Position numbers and translations under genes: made by a program
The notes under the pieces: generated by a model
Seen by the model: only the letters and a program-made list of their open reading frames with translations
What the model was told of the DNA's origin: nothing
The model's database searches: none
Shown: positions 8,181 to 16,541 of the stretch, one piece after another
Layout: each line of letters begins with the position of its first letter
Numbering within the stretch: position 1 is the stretch's first letter
Assembly: GCF_009811655.1 (NCBI RefSeq)
Contig: NZ_BGJX01000001.1
Location: 1-64,000, forward strand
Direction of reading: 5' to 3'
DNA from: Methylosinus sp. Ce-a6
Lineage (GTDB): Bacteria > Pseudomonadota > Alphaproteobacteria > Rhizobiales > Beijerinckiaceae
DNA: 64,000 nucleotides

Positions 8181-9656
8181 ATGGCTGCCGACGCCTGCAC
8201 CCGCTATCAGATCGCCGCCGACTCTCGCCCGGCCTTCACGCGCTATGCGCGCCTGCATGAGGATGTCGTGCGGCGGCGCAAGGTGATCCTCGCGCCGGAA
8301 CGGGCCTATGAGCTCGACGCCATCGGCCTCGCCGTGCTCGGCCTCGTCGACGGCGCCGCGAGCGTCGCCGAAATCTCGCAGAGCCTCGCGAATGCTTACG
8401 CCGCGCCCGTGGAGGTGATCCAGAAGGACGTCATCGCGCTTTTGCAGGGCCTCGCCGACAAGCGCCTGCTGCGCGACGGGCCGGACGCTTTTTCGCCCCC
8501 TCCTCTCTCGCAGACGGCGCGATCCTATGCGCCCTTCGAGCGCGGGCCGGCGGGCCTGCTCGCCGAGCTCACCCATCGCTGTCCGCTGCAATGCCCTTAT
8601 TGCTCCAATCCGCTGGAGCTCGAGCGCGCCAATGGCGAGCTCACCTCGGGCGAATGGGGCGACGTCTTTCTTCAGGCGGCCTCGATCGGCGCGTTGCAAT
8701 TGCATCTCTCCGGCGGCGAGCCGACCATTCGCCGCGATCTCGAGGAGATACTCGCCCATGCCGTCGACGCCGGGCTCTACACCAATCTCGTGACCTCCGC
8801 CGTGCTGCTGACGCGCGAGCGCTTACGCCGCCTCGCCGAGATCGGCCTCGATCATGTGCAGGTCTCGGTGCAGGACGTCGTCCCCGAGAGCGCGGACCAT
8901 ATTTCCGCCTATGAGGGCGGCGTCGAGAAGAAGCGCGACGTCGCGCGCTGGGCGCGGGAGCTCGGCCTCGGCCTCACCATCAACGCGCCGATCCACCGCC
9001 AGAACATCGACCATCTGCCGCAGATCATCGATTTCGCGGTAGAGGTCGGCGCGCAGCGGCTGGAAGTGGCGCATATTCAATATTACGCCTGGGCCGAGCT
9101 CAATCGCGCCGCGCTGATCCCGACGAAAGAGAAGTTCCTGGCGACCGTCGGCATTGTGGAAGAGGCGAAAAAGCGCCTGCAGGGCGTGCTCAATTTCGAT
9201 TTCGTGATCCATGACCACTACGCCTCGCGCCCCAAGGCCTGCACCGGCGGCTGGGGCCGCAGCATCATGGTGGTGACTCCTTCGGGCAAGGCGCTGCCCT
9301 GCCACGCCGCGCAGACCTTGCCGGGACTTTCCTTCGACAATGTGCGCGATCGTCCGCTCGGCGACATTTGGCGCGATGGCGCGGCTTTCGAGGCCTTCCG
9401 CGGCGAGGAATGGATGACGGAGCCCTGTCGCAGCTGCGACAAGCGCGGCGTCGATTATGGCGGCTGCCGCTGTCAGGCGCTCGCCGTCACCGGCGATGCG
9501 ACGGCCACCGATCCGGCCTGCCATCGCTCGCCCCATCACGAGGAATTCGCGGCGCTCGGGCAAAAAGAGTCGCTGCTGCCGGCGCCGCCCTTCGTCTATC
9601 GCCGCGTCGGCGGGGCCGACCGCAAGGAGACGGCGCTGGACGAGCAGCCGGCCTGA
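8181..9656 (+). CDS. pqqE: PqqD-PqqE fusion: RiPP recognition element plus radical-SAM PQQ maturase
   Basis: A 491-residue fusion. Residues about 15-97 are PqqD-like (YARLHEDVVRRRKVILAPER, then helices ending in GLADKRLL), the peptide-binding chaperone. Residues about 120-470 are PqqE, the radical-SAM enzyme that crosslinks Glu and Tyr of PqqA: cysteines C134, C138 and C141 in CPLQCPYC bind the SAM cluster, LSGGEPTIR follows, and a C-terminal SPASM region has CTGGWGRS, LPCHAAQTLPG and CRSCDKRG...GGCRCQA for auxiliary clusters. PqqD and PqqE act together in other bacteria, so the fusion fixes a known complex. The peptide substrate gene is not in this window. Confidence 0.95.
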   Translation: MAADACTRYQIAADSRPAFTRYARLHEDVVRRRKVILAPERAYELDAIGLAVLGLVDGAASVAEISQSLANAYAAPVEVIQKDVIALLQGLADKRLLRDGPDAFSPPPLSQTARSYAPFERGPAGLLAELTHRCPLQCPYCSNPLELERANGELTSGEWGDVFLQAASIGALQLHLSGGEPTIRRDLEEILAHAVDAGLYTNLVTSAVLLTRERLRRLAEIGLDHVQVSVQDVVPESADHISAYEGGVEKKRDVARWARELGLGLTINAPIHRQNIDHLPQIIDFAVEVGAQRLEVAHIQYYAWAELNRAALIPTKEKFLATVGIVEEAKKRLQGVLNFDFVIHDHYASRPKACTGGWGRSIMVVTPSGKALPCHAAQTLPGLSFDNVRDRPLGDIWRDGAAFEAFRGEEWMTEPCRSCDKRGVDYGGCRCQALAVTGDATATDPACHRSPHHEEFAALGQKESLLPAPPFVYRRVGGADRKETALDEQPA

Positions 9657-9662
9657 GCGGCG

Positions 9663-9866
9663 TCAGACCTCGACGAGATCGAGGCGTTTCTCGATCCGGT
9701 CCAGTCGAAATTCGATCCGGTCGATGCGGCTGGACAGGGACGCGCCCTGCTGCTCGAGGATGCCGAGCCGCGTCTTTATCTCCCGATTGTCGTCGTGCAG
9801 CACGTCGAGCCGCTCGTTCAAACGGCGCAAATAGACCAGCACGACGTTATCGGGCTCTTCGGGCAT
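9663..9866 (-). CDS. Small coiled-coil protein, paralogue of the one inside the pqq operon
   Basis: A 67-residue protein with almost continuous heptads (LRRLNERLDVLHDDNREIKTRL; SSRIDRIEFRLDRIEKRLDLVEV), expected to form a coiled coil. The start has AGAGGA upstream. It is convergent with pqqDE, with only six bases between the stops. Its first 20 residues match the pattern of the coiled-coil protein between pqqC and pqqDE. No known function is recognised. Confidence 0.6.
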   Translation of the reverse strand: MPEEPDNVVLVYLRRLNERLDVLHDDNREIKTRLGILEQQGASLSSRIDRIEFRLDRIEKRLDLVEV

Positions 9867-9879
9867 ATCGAGTCCTCTT

Positions 9880-9981
9880 TAGAGCGTTTCCAGCCGAAGT
9901 GGACGCCGGTTCGGCTGGAAACGCGTCAAAACAGAAACCTAGCGTCTTTCCCTGTTTCAATTGAACATGGAAAGACGCTAG
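9880..9981. repeat. Dispersed double-hairpin repeat, copy A
   Basis: Contains two perfect inverted repeats side by side: a 15-bp pair, 9884-9898 with 9910-9924 (GCGTTTCCAGCCGAA and its complement), and a 13-bp pair, 9939-9951 with 9969-9981 (CTAGCGTCTTTCC and its complement). The same two-module design, in the opposite orientation, recurs at 25122-25219 and 43758-43861, with partial copies at 25678-25741 and 32979-33046. It sits between the coiled-coil gene and a cupin gene. Confidence 0.8.
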
Positions 9982-10021
9982 AGGATCATACGCTTTCGGC
10001 GGCGGGAGACAACCGCCCCCC

Positions 10022-10516
10022 TCACCTCTGCGCCGGCGCGATCTGGTTGCGCGGATCGTCCCTCGGGTCGACATAGTCGATGCGCCAGGGCCCCATGCCG
10101 TCGAGCTGGATCACCGTCTCCTCTTCGAAGAAGGCGTAATGGGCGACGCCCTGGGGCATGGTCGAGAAAGCGCCTGGGGGGAGCTCCTCGACGCTGGCCC
10201 GGTCCGCCGCCTGGCCGAGGCCGAGCCGCATGCGCCCGGCGACGACCGACACCACCTCGGGCTTGGGATGTGTGTGCGGAGCGATGCGATAGCCCTTGGG
10301 CGCCTTCAGCCGCATCACGAACATGCCCTCTTTCGTGGGATCGCCATAAAGAACCGCGGCCTCCGCCCCGGCCGGCAGAGCCGCCGGCGCCGCCGAATAG
10401 CGAATGTCGCCCGGCAGCAGGACCTTGTGCGTTCCGACCTGATCGGCCCCCGCCGGCGCTCCGAGACACAAGGCGACGGCCCCGGCCGCCGCAATCATTG
10501 CATAGGCTCGTCTCAT
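10022..10516 (-). CDS. Periplasmic cupin-domain protein
   Basis: A 164-residue exported protein. A signal peptide covers about residues 1-25 (MRRAYAMIAAAGAVALCLGAPAGA). One cupin barrel follows, with metal-ligand histidines in HTHPKPEVVSVVAGRM and a downstream MPQGVAHYAF that supplies another. The ATG at 10516 is preferred: the in-frame ATG 15 bases upstream is part of the GGAGGAGGCGGAG ribosome-binding site. The substrate is unknown; small periplasmic cupins of this type are often annotated only by domain. It stands alone, divergent from fliJ. Confidence 0.82.
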   Translation of the reverse strand: MRRAYAMIAAAGAVALCLGAPAGADQVGTHKVLLPGDIRYSAAPAALPAGAEAAVLYGDPTKEGMFVMRLKAPKGYRIAPHTHPKPEVVSVVAGRMRLGLGQAADRASVEELPPGAFSTMPQGVAHYAFFEEETVIQLDGMGPWRIDYVDPRDDPRNQIAPAQR

Positions 10517-10755
10517 CTCCGCCTCCTCCATTCGTCAGAAACGGGCGTGGTCCCCGCGCGCGCCTATATAGGGCGCATGCGCCGGCGCGAAGCGGGACGA
10601 ATTGAAATTACGGCGCTTTTTTGATGCCGATGGAGAATTCTCGGCCCAGTAACACTCGAGCAACCTCCTTGCGCCATATTTTCTGTCGTCTCGCGGGTGA
10701 AGCGAATGAGTTCGCTCGAGCAGTAAGTAAGTAACTTGTACCGGAGAGTAGTGTC

Positions 10756-11130
10756 ATGAAGTCGCGAGATGCCTTGGTTCGGCTGAAACGTTTTCACGCC
10801 GAAGAGTGCCGCCGCCGCGTGGCGCAGCTTCAGACCATGATCGCCGAATTCACCCGCATGACGGGCGACCTCGATCGCGAGATCGTCCATGAAGAACAGC
10901 GGGCGAATATCACCGACCCCAATCATTTCGCCTATCCGACCTACGCCCAGGCCGCCCGCACGCGCCGAGACAATCTGCTGCGCTCGATCGCGGATCTGAA
11001 GGACCAGCTCGTCGAGGCCGAGGCCCATATGAAGGACGCCGGCGAGGAGCTGACCAAGGCCCAGGGCCAGGAAGCCCGCGACCGCGGCGGCGACCGCGCC
11101 GTCGATCTGATCGCCGAGCGACGAATCTGA
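10756..11130 (+). CDS. fliJ: Flagellar export protein FliJ
   Basis: A 124-residue helical protein that matches alphaproteobacterial FliJ: MKSRDALVRLKRFHAEECRRRVAQLQTM at the start, long charged helices, and YPTYAQAARTRRDNLLRSI in the middle. FliJ forms the stalk of the FliI-FliH export ATPase and helps couple it to the export gate. The ATG at 10756 has GGAG nine bases upstream. It lies about 35 kb from fliI, outside the main flagellar blocks but close to the flagellar cell-cycle regulator sciP. A T-rich run follows the stop. Confidence 0.8.
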   Translation: MKSRDALVRLKRFHAEECRRRVAQLQTMIAEFTRMTGDLDREIVHEEQRANITDPNHFAYPTYAQAARTRRDNLLRSIADLKDQLVEAEAHMKDAGEELTKAQGQEARDRGGDRAVDLIAERRI

Positions 11131-11149
11131 GCTTTTTTGGCGCTCAGGC

Positions 11150-11169
11150 CAGAAAATACCAGAAAATAA
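11150..11169 (+). repeat. 10-bp tandem direct repeat after fliJ
   Basis: CCAGAAAATA occurs twice in a row between fliJ and the downstream membrane-protein gene. It is a minor feature with no clear role; the rest of the 250-base gap shows no gene. Confidence 0.4.
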
Positions 11170-11381
11170 AAGAGGCGCGAGCCGAAGAGCCGCAGCCAGA
11201 GGCCGACAGATGATCTTCGGCGCCGCCGTCTCTGCACGCGCGCCGCTCAACCAACGACCCCGCCTCGAGCCGGGCGGCGCCGCGGACGAGCGGACGCCGG
11301 CATTCAGGCTTGCGGTCCCGCCGCCGCCATGCCAGTGAGAGCGCGCGCTCCGCACCGGGAGCGCGGAACACGCAGCGCCCC

Positions 11382-12359
11382 ATGAAAAAAATTTTGGAAT
11401 ATGTCTGGCCCGTCGTCGGGCTGGTGGCGGTGATCGCCTCTTTCTACCTTCTCTACGGCGAGTTTCGCGGTGAATCGGTCGGCGAGGAGGTCTGGGCCGA
11501 TCTTCGAGCCATTCCTGTCTCTCATTGGACCGCCGCCGGCCTCTCCACACTTCTCGCCTATGCGGCGCTCGCCTGGTACGACCGCATCGCCCTGCTCCAC
11601 CTCGGCGTGAAGCACATTTCCTGGCTATTCATCTCGGTCTGCTCCTTCACCACATACGCGCTGTCGCACAATATCGGCGCCACGGTGTTCTCCGGCGCGG
11701 TGGTGCGCTATCGGGCCTATTCCACCAAAGGGCTCACCGCCGGCCAGGTGGCCGTGCTCGTCGTGCTGTGCTCCTACACTTTCGGCCTGGGCACGGTGCT
11801 GCTCGCGGGAATTTTGCTCACCTATCAGCCGAGCCTCTTGAGCCGCCTCTCCGGAATGCTGCCGGATGTGCTCACCAATGAGCATACGGCGCTGACCATC
11901 GGCCTCGCCTGCCTCGGCGCCGTGGCGCTCTATGTCATCGGCTCGCTGATGCATTTCAAGCCGATCGATCTCGGCAAGATCCATGTGATGTATCCGCGCC
12001 CCGAGGTGATGATCCGGCAGATGTTCGCGGCGCCTCTGGAGCTCATCGGCGCGGCCGGCATCATCTATTTCGCTCTGCCGGAGGGCAGCAACACGCCCTT
12101 TATCGTCGTGCTCGGCACTTTCCTGCTCTCCTTCTCGGCCGCGCTCGTCTCCCATGCGCCGGGCGGACTCGGAGTCTTCGAGCTCATCTTCATCAAGGCC
12201 ATGCCGGATGTGCCGCGGCTCGAGGTGCTGGCGGCGCTGCTGGTGTTCCGGCTGCTCTATCTCATCGTGCCGCTGATGATCGCGCTCGTCGTCGTGCTGC
12301 TGTTCGAGCGCGGACGCCTCGCCGAGACGCTGCGCGGCCGCGGCGGCGGCGAGAGCTAA
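11382..12359 (+). CDS. Lysylphosphatidylglycerol synthase transmembrane-region (UPF0104/YbhN-like) protein
   Basis: A 325-residue integral membrane protein with about eight helices. The motif FTTYALSHNIGATVFSGAVVRYR (about residues 85-108) and FSAALVSHAPGGLGVFELIFI (about 245-265) are hallmarks of the UPF0104 / LPG-synthase N-terminal membrane domain. It lacks the C-terminal aminoacyl-transferase domain of MprF, so it is not itself a lysyl-PG synthase. The general family role is in lipid or isoprenoid-linked membrane processes; the substrate is unknown. The chosen ATG is at 11382. Confidence 0.82.
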   Translation: MKKILEYVWPVVGLVAVIASFYLLYGEFRGESVGEEVWADLRAIPVSHWTAAGLSTLLAYAALAWYDRIALLHLGVKHISWLFISVCSFTTYALSHNIGATVFSGAVVRYRAYSTKGLTAGQVAVLVVLCSYTFGLGTVLLAGILLTYQPSLLSRLSGMLPDVLTNEHTALTIGLACLGAVALYVIGSLMHFKPIDLGKIHVMYPRPEVMIRQMFAAPLELIGAAGIIYFALPEGSNTPFIVVLGTFLLSFSAALVSHAPGGLGVFELIFIKAMPDVPRLEVLAALLVFRLLYLIVPLMIALVVVLLFERGRLAETLRGRGGGES

Positions 12360-12369
12360 AAAAAACGAA

Positions 12370-12398
12370 GAGCCGGCCGCCCTTGGGCGAACCGGCTC
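12370..12398. terminator. Hairpin between the UPF0104 gene and sciP
   Basis: GAGCCGG (12370-12376) pairs with CCGGCTC (12392-12398). On the minus strand it lies just past the end of sciP; upstream on the plus strand an A-run (12357-12365) would be a T-tract for minus-strand transcription. It can serve as terminator for the convergent genes, mainly sciP. Confidence 0.6.
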
Positions 12399-12429
12399 TG
12401 CGTTGCGCCGCTCCCAAGGAGCGTCGGGA

Positions 12430-12705
12430 TCACATGCGATATTGCTGCAGGCGGGTGGTCCGCAATCCGGCGAGGCCATGCTGATCGATCGACATCTGCC
12501 AGCTCAAAAACTCGTCCACCGTCAGCGTGTAGCGGTTGCAGGCCTCCTCGAGGGAGAGAAGCCCGCCGCGCACCGCCGCGACCACTTCGGCCTTGCGGCG
12601 GATCACCCAGCGCTTCGTCGTGGGCGGCGGCAGATCCGCGACGGTCAAGGGGCTGCCATCGGGACCGATGACATATTTGACACGCGGACGATGCGTCTCG
12701 GTCAT
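12430..12705 (-). CDS. sciP: CtrA inhibitor SciP
   Basis: A 91-residue DUF1153 protein, a small DNA-binding helix-turn-helix factor that restrains transcription of CtrA-dependent promoters, known from Caulobacter (family knowledge). The whole length fits: VKYVIGPDGSPLTVADLPP, TKRWVIRRKAEVVAAVRGGLLSLEEAC, RYTLTVDEFLSWQMSIDQHGLAGLR. A CtrA-like box lies 57-71 bases upstream of the start codon, so CtrA probably drives the gene. Similar boxes precede both flagellin genes in this window. Confidence 0.93.
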   Translation of the reverse strand: MTETHRPRVKYVIGPDGSPLTVADLPPPTTKRWVIRRKAEVVAAVRGGLLSLEEACNRYTLTVDEFLSWQMSIDQHGLAGLRTTRLQQYRM

Positions 12706-12761
12706 TTTGTTACTCGCCTACTCTCACGATCACTCGACCCACCCTCTATAGGCGCGCCGAT

Positions 12762-12776
12762 TTAACATTTGCCTAA
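12762..12776 (-). promoter_or_regulatory. CtrA-like box upstream of sciP
   Basis: On the minus strand this reads TTAG-GCAAATG-TTAA, one mismatch from the CtrA consensus TTAA-N7-TTAA. It lies 57-71 bases upstream of the sciP start codon, and sciP is a known CtrA target in Caulobacter. The same TTAG-N7-TTAA form recurs upstream of both flagellins. Confidence 0.55.
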
Positions 12777-13606
12777 GCCAAACTCCTGTGTTTGCGGCCA
12801 ATTGCGAATCGGCGTTTACCATAGCCCACGGCCGCGCAGGAAGAGAGGATGGGACGGCGTCGCCCGAGCCGAAAAAGCGTCGGCGTTCCCGGCAGGCCGA
12901 CTCGTGAATCCCGAGCAACGACACAAAAGGATCGGCCGCGGCTTTGGATTCTCGATCGCCCGCGCCGCGGGCGGGCCGAAAACAGCGCAATAACGGCGGC
13001 GTCCCCTACGAACGGCTCACAGTATCTACGTATTATCCGGCGCCCATATCCGCCGGCGTCACCGATTGCCCCTCGTTCCGGTAATGGTTAAAGTCCGTTC
13101 GACGAGACGACGAGGGAGAAGGCGCTTGCGATCCATCGGTTCTCGGCCAGTACGAACGACGTCTCGGACATGCCGTCACAAACTCGGGCGCGGCCGCATT
13201 TCGCCTCGTTCTGTGACGACGCCGCAATTGCGCGCCGCTTTCCGACCGCGAGCCGGGCGGCGCCCGTGACCGCCTCCGCATTTCGCCACGAGCGACCGGG
13301 CGTCGACCGTCGCGAATGATCATGCCGTATGCACGGCCTGCGACGCGCCGCCGTGACGATCGTTCTGCGCTTCGACGCGACGAGCAGACCGCAGCCTCCG
13401 ATGGCGGGGCGTAATTGAACGGCCGACGACTGGGGAAGCGGCAGACTTCACCCGAACGGCGGTAGCATGGCCGAACTCATTTTCACTGAGCGCCCCATGG
13501 TGCGAGCTCCGTTTCCTTCCATGCGTCGACACATTCGCCGCGACCGCTCGACCCGCTTCAGACAAAATTCGATCAATCGATAATAAATGCGACGGAATAG
13601 CCTCAC
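12777..13606. other. Gene-free stretch between sciP and the glycan cluster
   Basis: About 830 bases in which no open frame looks like a protein: candidates are short, low-complexity and rich in Arg and Pro. GC content falls towards the right end, where the glycan cluster begins. I see no RNA gene or strong terminator here. It may hold the promoter of the cluster. Confidence 0.45.
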
Positions 13607-14419
13607 ATGCACGAAAATCTTATTTATGACGTAGGGCTGCATTCGGGAGCCGATACGGACTTTTATCTCCGTAAAGGATTCGACGTTGTCGGGATAGAAG
13701 CAAATCCATCGCTCTGTCGCCATTGCGAAGAGCGCTTTTCCGCCGAGATCGCCGAAAAGCGATTGACGATCGTCAATCGCGCGATCAGCGAGACTCCCGG
13801 AACGATCGACTTTTTCGTGAACGAGAAAAAATCCCTATGGGGAACCGCCGACGCGGACCTCATGGAGCGTTATGAAGCGCTCGGCGCCGCGAGCCACAAA
13901 ATTCAAGTCCACTCGACGACGATGGCGGACGTTTTCGACGAACATGGCACGCCCTATTACATGAAGGTCGACATCGAAGGATATGATCATTTATGCCTGA
14001 AAGGCTTGGTGGGCCGCAGCGAAAAACCAAAATATATCTCCGTCGAGGCCAGCGGAATATCCTCGGCCGCCACGATGCATCAATTGGATCTGCTCAAGCG
14101 CCTCGGCTACAGCAAGTTTCAGATCATCCTCCAAAACAATGTCTACAGGCATGTTTGTCCCAGGCCTTCGCGTGAAGGAAAATATGTAGACTACGAATTC
14201 GGCGCGGGGACGAGCGGACTCTTCGGCAGAGAATTGCCGGGACGCTGGATCGATTACGACCAAGTCGTCCGATCCTACCGGTGGATTTATTGGAACATGC
14301 GCTTTGTCGGACCGCACACTGGAATATTTCGTAATGTAAAAAACGGTATATCGCGACGAATACTGGCGAGACTCTTTTCCGCTGGCACCGGCTGGTATGA
14401 CACACATGCGACATATTAG
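13607..14419 (+). CDS. FkbM-family methyltransferase
   Basis: A 270-residue SAM-dependent methyltransferase of the FkbM type. Motif I is degenerate, LIYDVGLHSGADTDFYLRKGF near the N-terminus, followed by VVGIEANP (acidic SAM ligand) and YYMKVDIEGYDHLCLKGL, the family signature. FkbM enzymes methylate hydroxyls, often of sugars or polyketides. It is the first gene of a surface-glycan cluster and overlaps or abuts the acyltransferase gene. Codon use is less GC-rich than in the flanking housekeeping genes, which suggests later acquisition. Confidence 0.85.
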   Translation: MHENLIYDVGLHSGADTDFYLRKGFDVVGIEANPSLCRHCEERFSAEIAEKRLTIVNRAISETPGTIDFFVNEKKSLWGTADADLMERYEALGAASHKIQVHSTTMADVFDEHGTPYYMKVDIEGYDHLCLKGLVGRSEKPKYISVEASGISSAATMHQLDLLKRLGYSKFQIILQNNVYRHVCPRPSREGKYVDYEFGAGTSGLFGRELPGRWIDYDQVVRSYRWIYWNMRFVGPHTGIFRNVKNGISRRILARLFSAGTGWYDTHATY

Positions 14420-16499
14420 CGGGGCTCCGCCGTCCAACCTTTCTTCACTTGAAGAATCTCCATTATCCATGGACGAGAGAAATGCCTCGAGGAGGAACCC
14501 CCTCGAAGCGGAACCGGTCTATTCGAGAAGCGAAAATTATAGGCCAGATATCGACGGCCTCCGTGCATTGGCCATTATTCTGGTCGTCGCCTTCCACGCA
14601 GCTCCGGGACGGATACATGGAGGATTTATCGGAGTAGACATATTTTTCGTTATCTCCGGATTTCTCATATCGTCAATTATACTAGGAGATATCTCGAAAG
14701 GCGCTTTCAGCATATCGGAATTTTACAGACGGCGCATAAAAAGGATATTTCCTTCTACGCTGCTTGTTTTGTTTTCGTGTCTTCTGATTGCACAAATAAT
14801 ACTCATATCCGACGAATACACGCAGCTCGGCAAGCACGTAGCAGGCGGAGCCGCCTTTGTGAGCAATCTGATACTGTGGAGCGAGAGCGGCTATTTTGAC
14901 AACAATTCGGATACGAAACCACTTCTACACTTGTGGTCTCTCGGCATCGAAGAGCAGTTCTACATAATATGGCCAGCACTTATTCTGTTTTTCAGATTTA
15001 AAAATGTAAATATATCATTTGTAGTAGCCGTTCTTGCACTTATTTCATTTGCATTCAATATATTCTACGTGAGCAAAGATGCGCCATCCGCGTTCTATAC
15101 TCCGCAAGCGCGATTCTGGGAGCTGCTGATCGGCTCGGCGCTGGCGTCATATACATCCGCGGCCGGGACCCATCGACCCGAAATGGGGGTGATTTCAGGC
15201 AACTTTCTGTCTTGCGCAGGCGGGTTGTTGATCGCAGCGGCGGTTCTGCTGATCGACAAGGATCAGCGCTTCCCCGGCTGGCTGGCCATCGCGCCTACGG
15301 CCGGCGCCGCTATGATCATTGCCGCAGGCGCGAACGCCTGGCCGAACAGGACCATCTTATCCAGTCCTATTTTGGTGTGGTTCGGCCTGATCAGTTTCCC
15401 GCTCTATCTCTGGCACTGGCCGCTACTATCGTTCTCACGCATTTTCCAAAGCGGCGAAGTGTCACAACAACTTCGTCTCGTAGCGGTTCTCGTTTCGATT
15501 TTGCTCGCTTGGCTCACCTATCGATTGGTCGAAACGCCCATACGCCTCGCCGCCGGCGGCAAATGCGTGACCGCCGTCCTGCTGAGCCTGATGGTCTGCG
15601 CGGGCTGGGTCGGATGGAACGCCTACACGAAAGACGACTTCCGGCTTCATGTGATCGAGACGCCGAAAGTCGTCAACGCCGGCGATATCGGCAACGAGCG
15701 ATTCTTCGACTATTTGCAGGACAATTTCTTCCCATGCACCCCGATCGAGCTACGACGAGAATCGGACATCTGGCACGGGATCCCGAGATGTTTTCAATCG
15801 GCGCCGACGCCGGAAAAGCAAATCGCCCTCGTCGGAGACAGCCACGCCGAGCATTTGTTCCCCGGACTGGCCGAAGCGCTTCCCGGCTCGAATTTGGCGG
15901 TTTACGGCCAGGGCGGCATACCTTTCGCCAATGACAAGGAGTTCGAGCATATATTTTCCTACGTCGCGAGCGACGAGAATATCTCCGCCGTGATCTTGTC
16001 GGCCCATTGGAATGCGAAGCTCGCCGCCCGATACGACGACGCCGCAAAGCTCGAATCCGATCTGCTCGAGACCGTGAGATATCTCGCCGCCGCAGGCAAG
16101 CGGATTTACGTGACCGACGACGTTCCGAATTTCTCATTCGACCCGCACAAATGCAAATACGCCGGAAGGTTGGGCCAAACGAACAATTGCTCTCAAAACG
16201 CAGAATTGACGAACAGTCAGCTTCGGCTGTTTCGCTCGATCTTGCAATCTGTCGCCGCGAAAACCACAGCGGTCGAAATCATTCCAATCGCGGGACTGCT
16301 CTGCGACGAGACCGAATGCAGCATGGCGCGGGACGGCGTCCTGCTGTTCAGGGACTTCCATCACTTGAATATAGATGGCTCAAAACATATCGGAAAGCTC
16401 ATTGCTCGAGACCATCCGAGCCTTGCCGATCAGATCGAGCGCTCGGTCGTCGGCGATCGAGTTCTGGTGAGAGGAGACTCTCGACGCCCTCGTCGCTGA
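14397..16499 (+). CDS. Acyltransferase-3 / SGNH-hydrolase O-acyltransferase (OafA-like)
   Basis: A two-domain protein of up to 700 residues. The N-terminal half is an acyltransferase-3 membrane domain: YRPDIDGLRALAI, FHAAPGRIHGGFIGVDIFFVISGFLI, then about ten helices. The C-terminal half is a periplasmic SGNH domain with the nucleophile in LVGDSHAEHLFPGL and the His dyad near FRDFHHLNIDGS. Such enzymes O-acetylate lipopolysaccharide or capsule sugars. The start is uncertain: the ATG at 14397 overlaps the previous gene, and the ATG at 14469 is equally possible; neither has a clear ribosome-binding site. The first kilobase is notably AT-rich compared with its 3' half. Confidence 0.9.
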   Translation: MTHMRHISGAPPSNLSSLEESPLSMDERNASRRNPLEAEPVYSRSENYRPDIDGLRALAIILVVAFHAAPGRIHGGFIGVDIFFVISGFLISSIILGDISKGAFSISEFYRRRIKRIFPSTLLVLFSCLLIAQIILISDEYTQLGKHVAGGAAFVSNLILWSESGYFDNNSDTKPLLHLWSLGIEEQFYIIWPALILFFRFKNVNISFVVAVLALISFAFNIFYVSKDAPSAFYTPQARFWELLIGSALASYTSAAGTHRPEMGVISGNFLSCAGGLLIAAAVLLIDKDQRFPGWLAIAPTAGAAMIIAAGANAWPNRTILSSPILVWFGLISFPLYLWHWPLLSFSRIFQSGEVSQQLRLVAVLVSILLAWLTYRLVETPIRLAAGGKCVTAVLLSLMVCAGWVGWNAYTKDDFRLHVIETPKVVNAGDIGNERFFDYLQDNFFPCTPIELRRESDIWHGIPRCFQSAPTPEKQIALVGDSHAEHLFPGLAEALPGSNLAVYGQGGIPFANDKEFEHIFSYVASDENISAVILSAHWNAKLAARYDDAAKLESDLLETVRYLAAAGKRIYVTDDVPNFSFDPHKCKYAGRLGQTNNCSQNAELTNSQLRLFRSILQSVAAKTTAVEIIPIAGLLCDETECSMARDGVLLFRDFHHLNIDGSKHIGKLIARDHPSLADQIERSVVGDRVLVRGDSRRPRR

Positions 16500-16541
16500 A
16501 ACGAGACGACCGCCGCTGGACAAAACAAGGCGAAAATTTCA

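Noticed and set aside
12706-13606. Several short open frames in the long gap after sciP
   Set aside because: No ribosome-binding sites, poor amino acid composition, conflicting frames; no credible gene.
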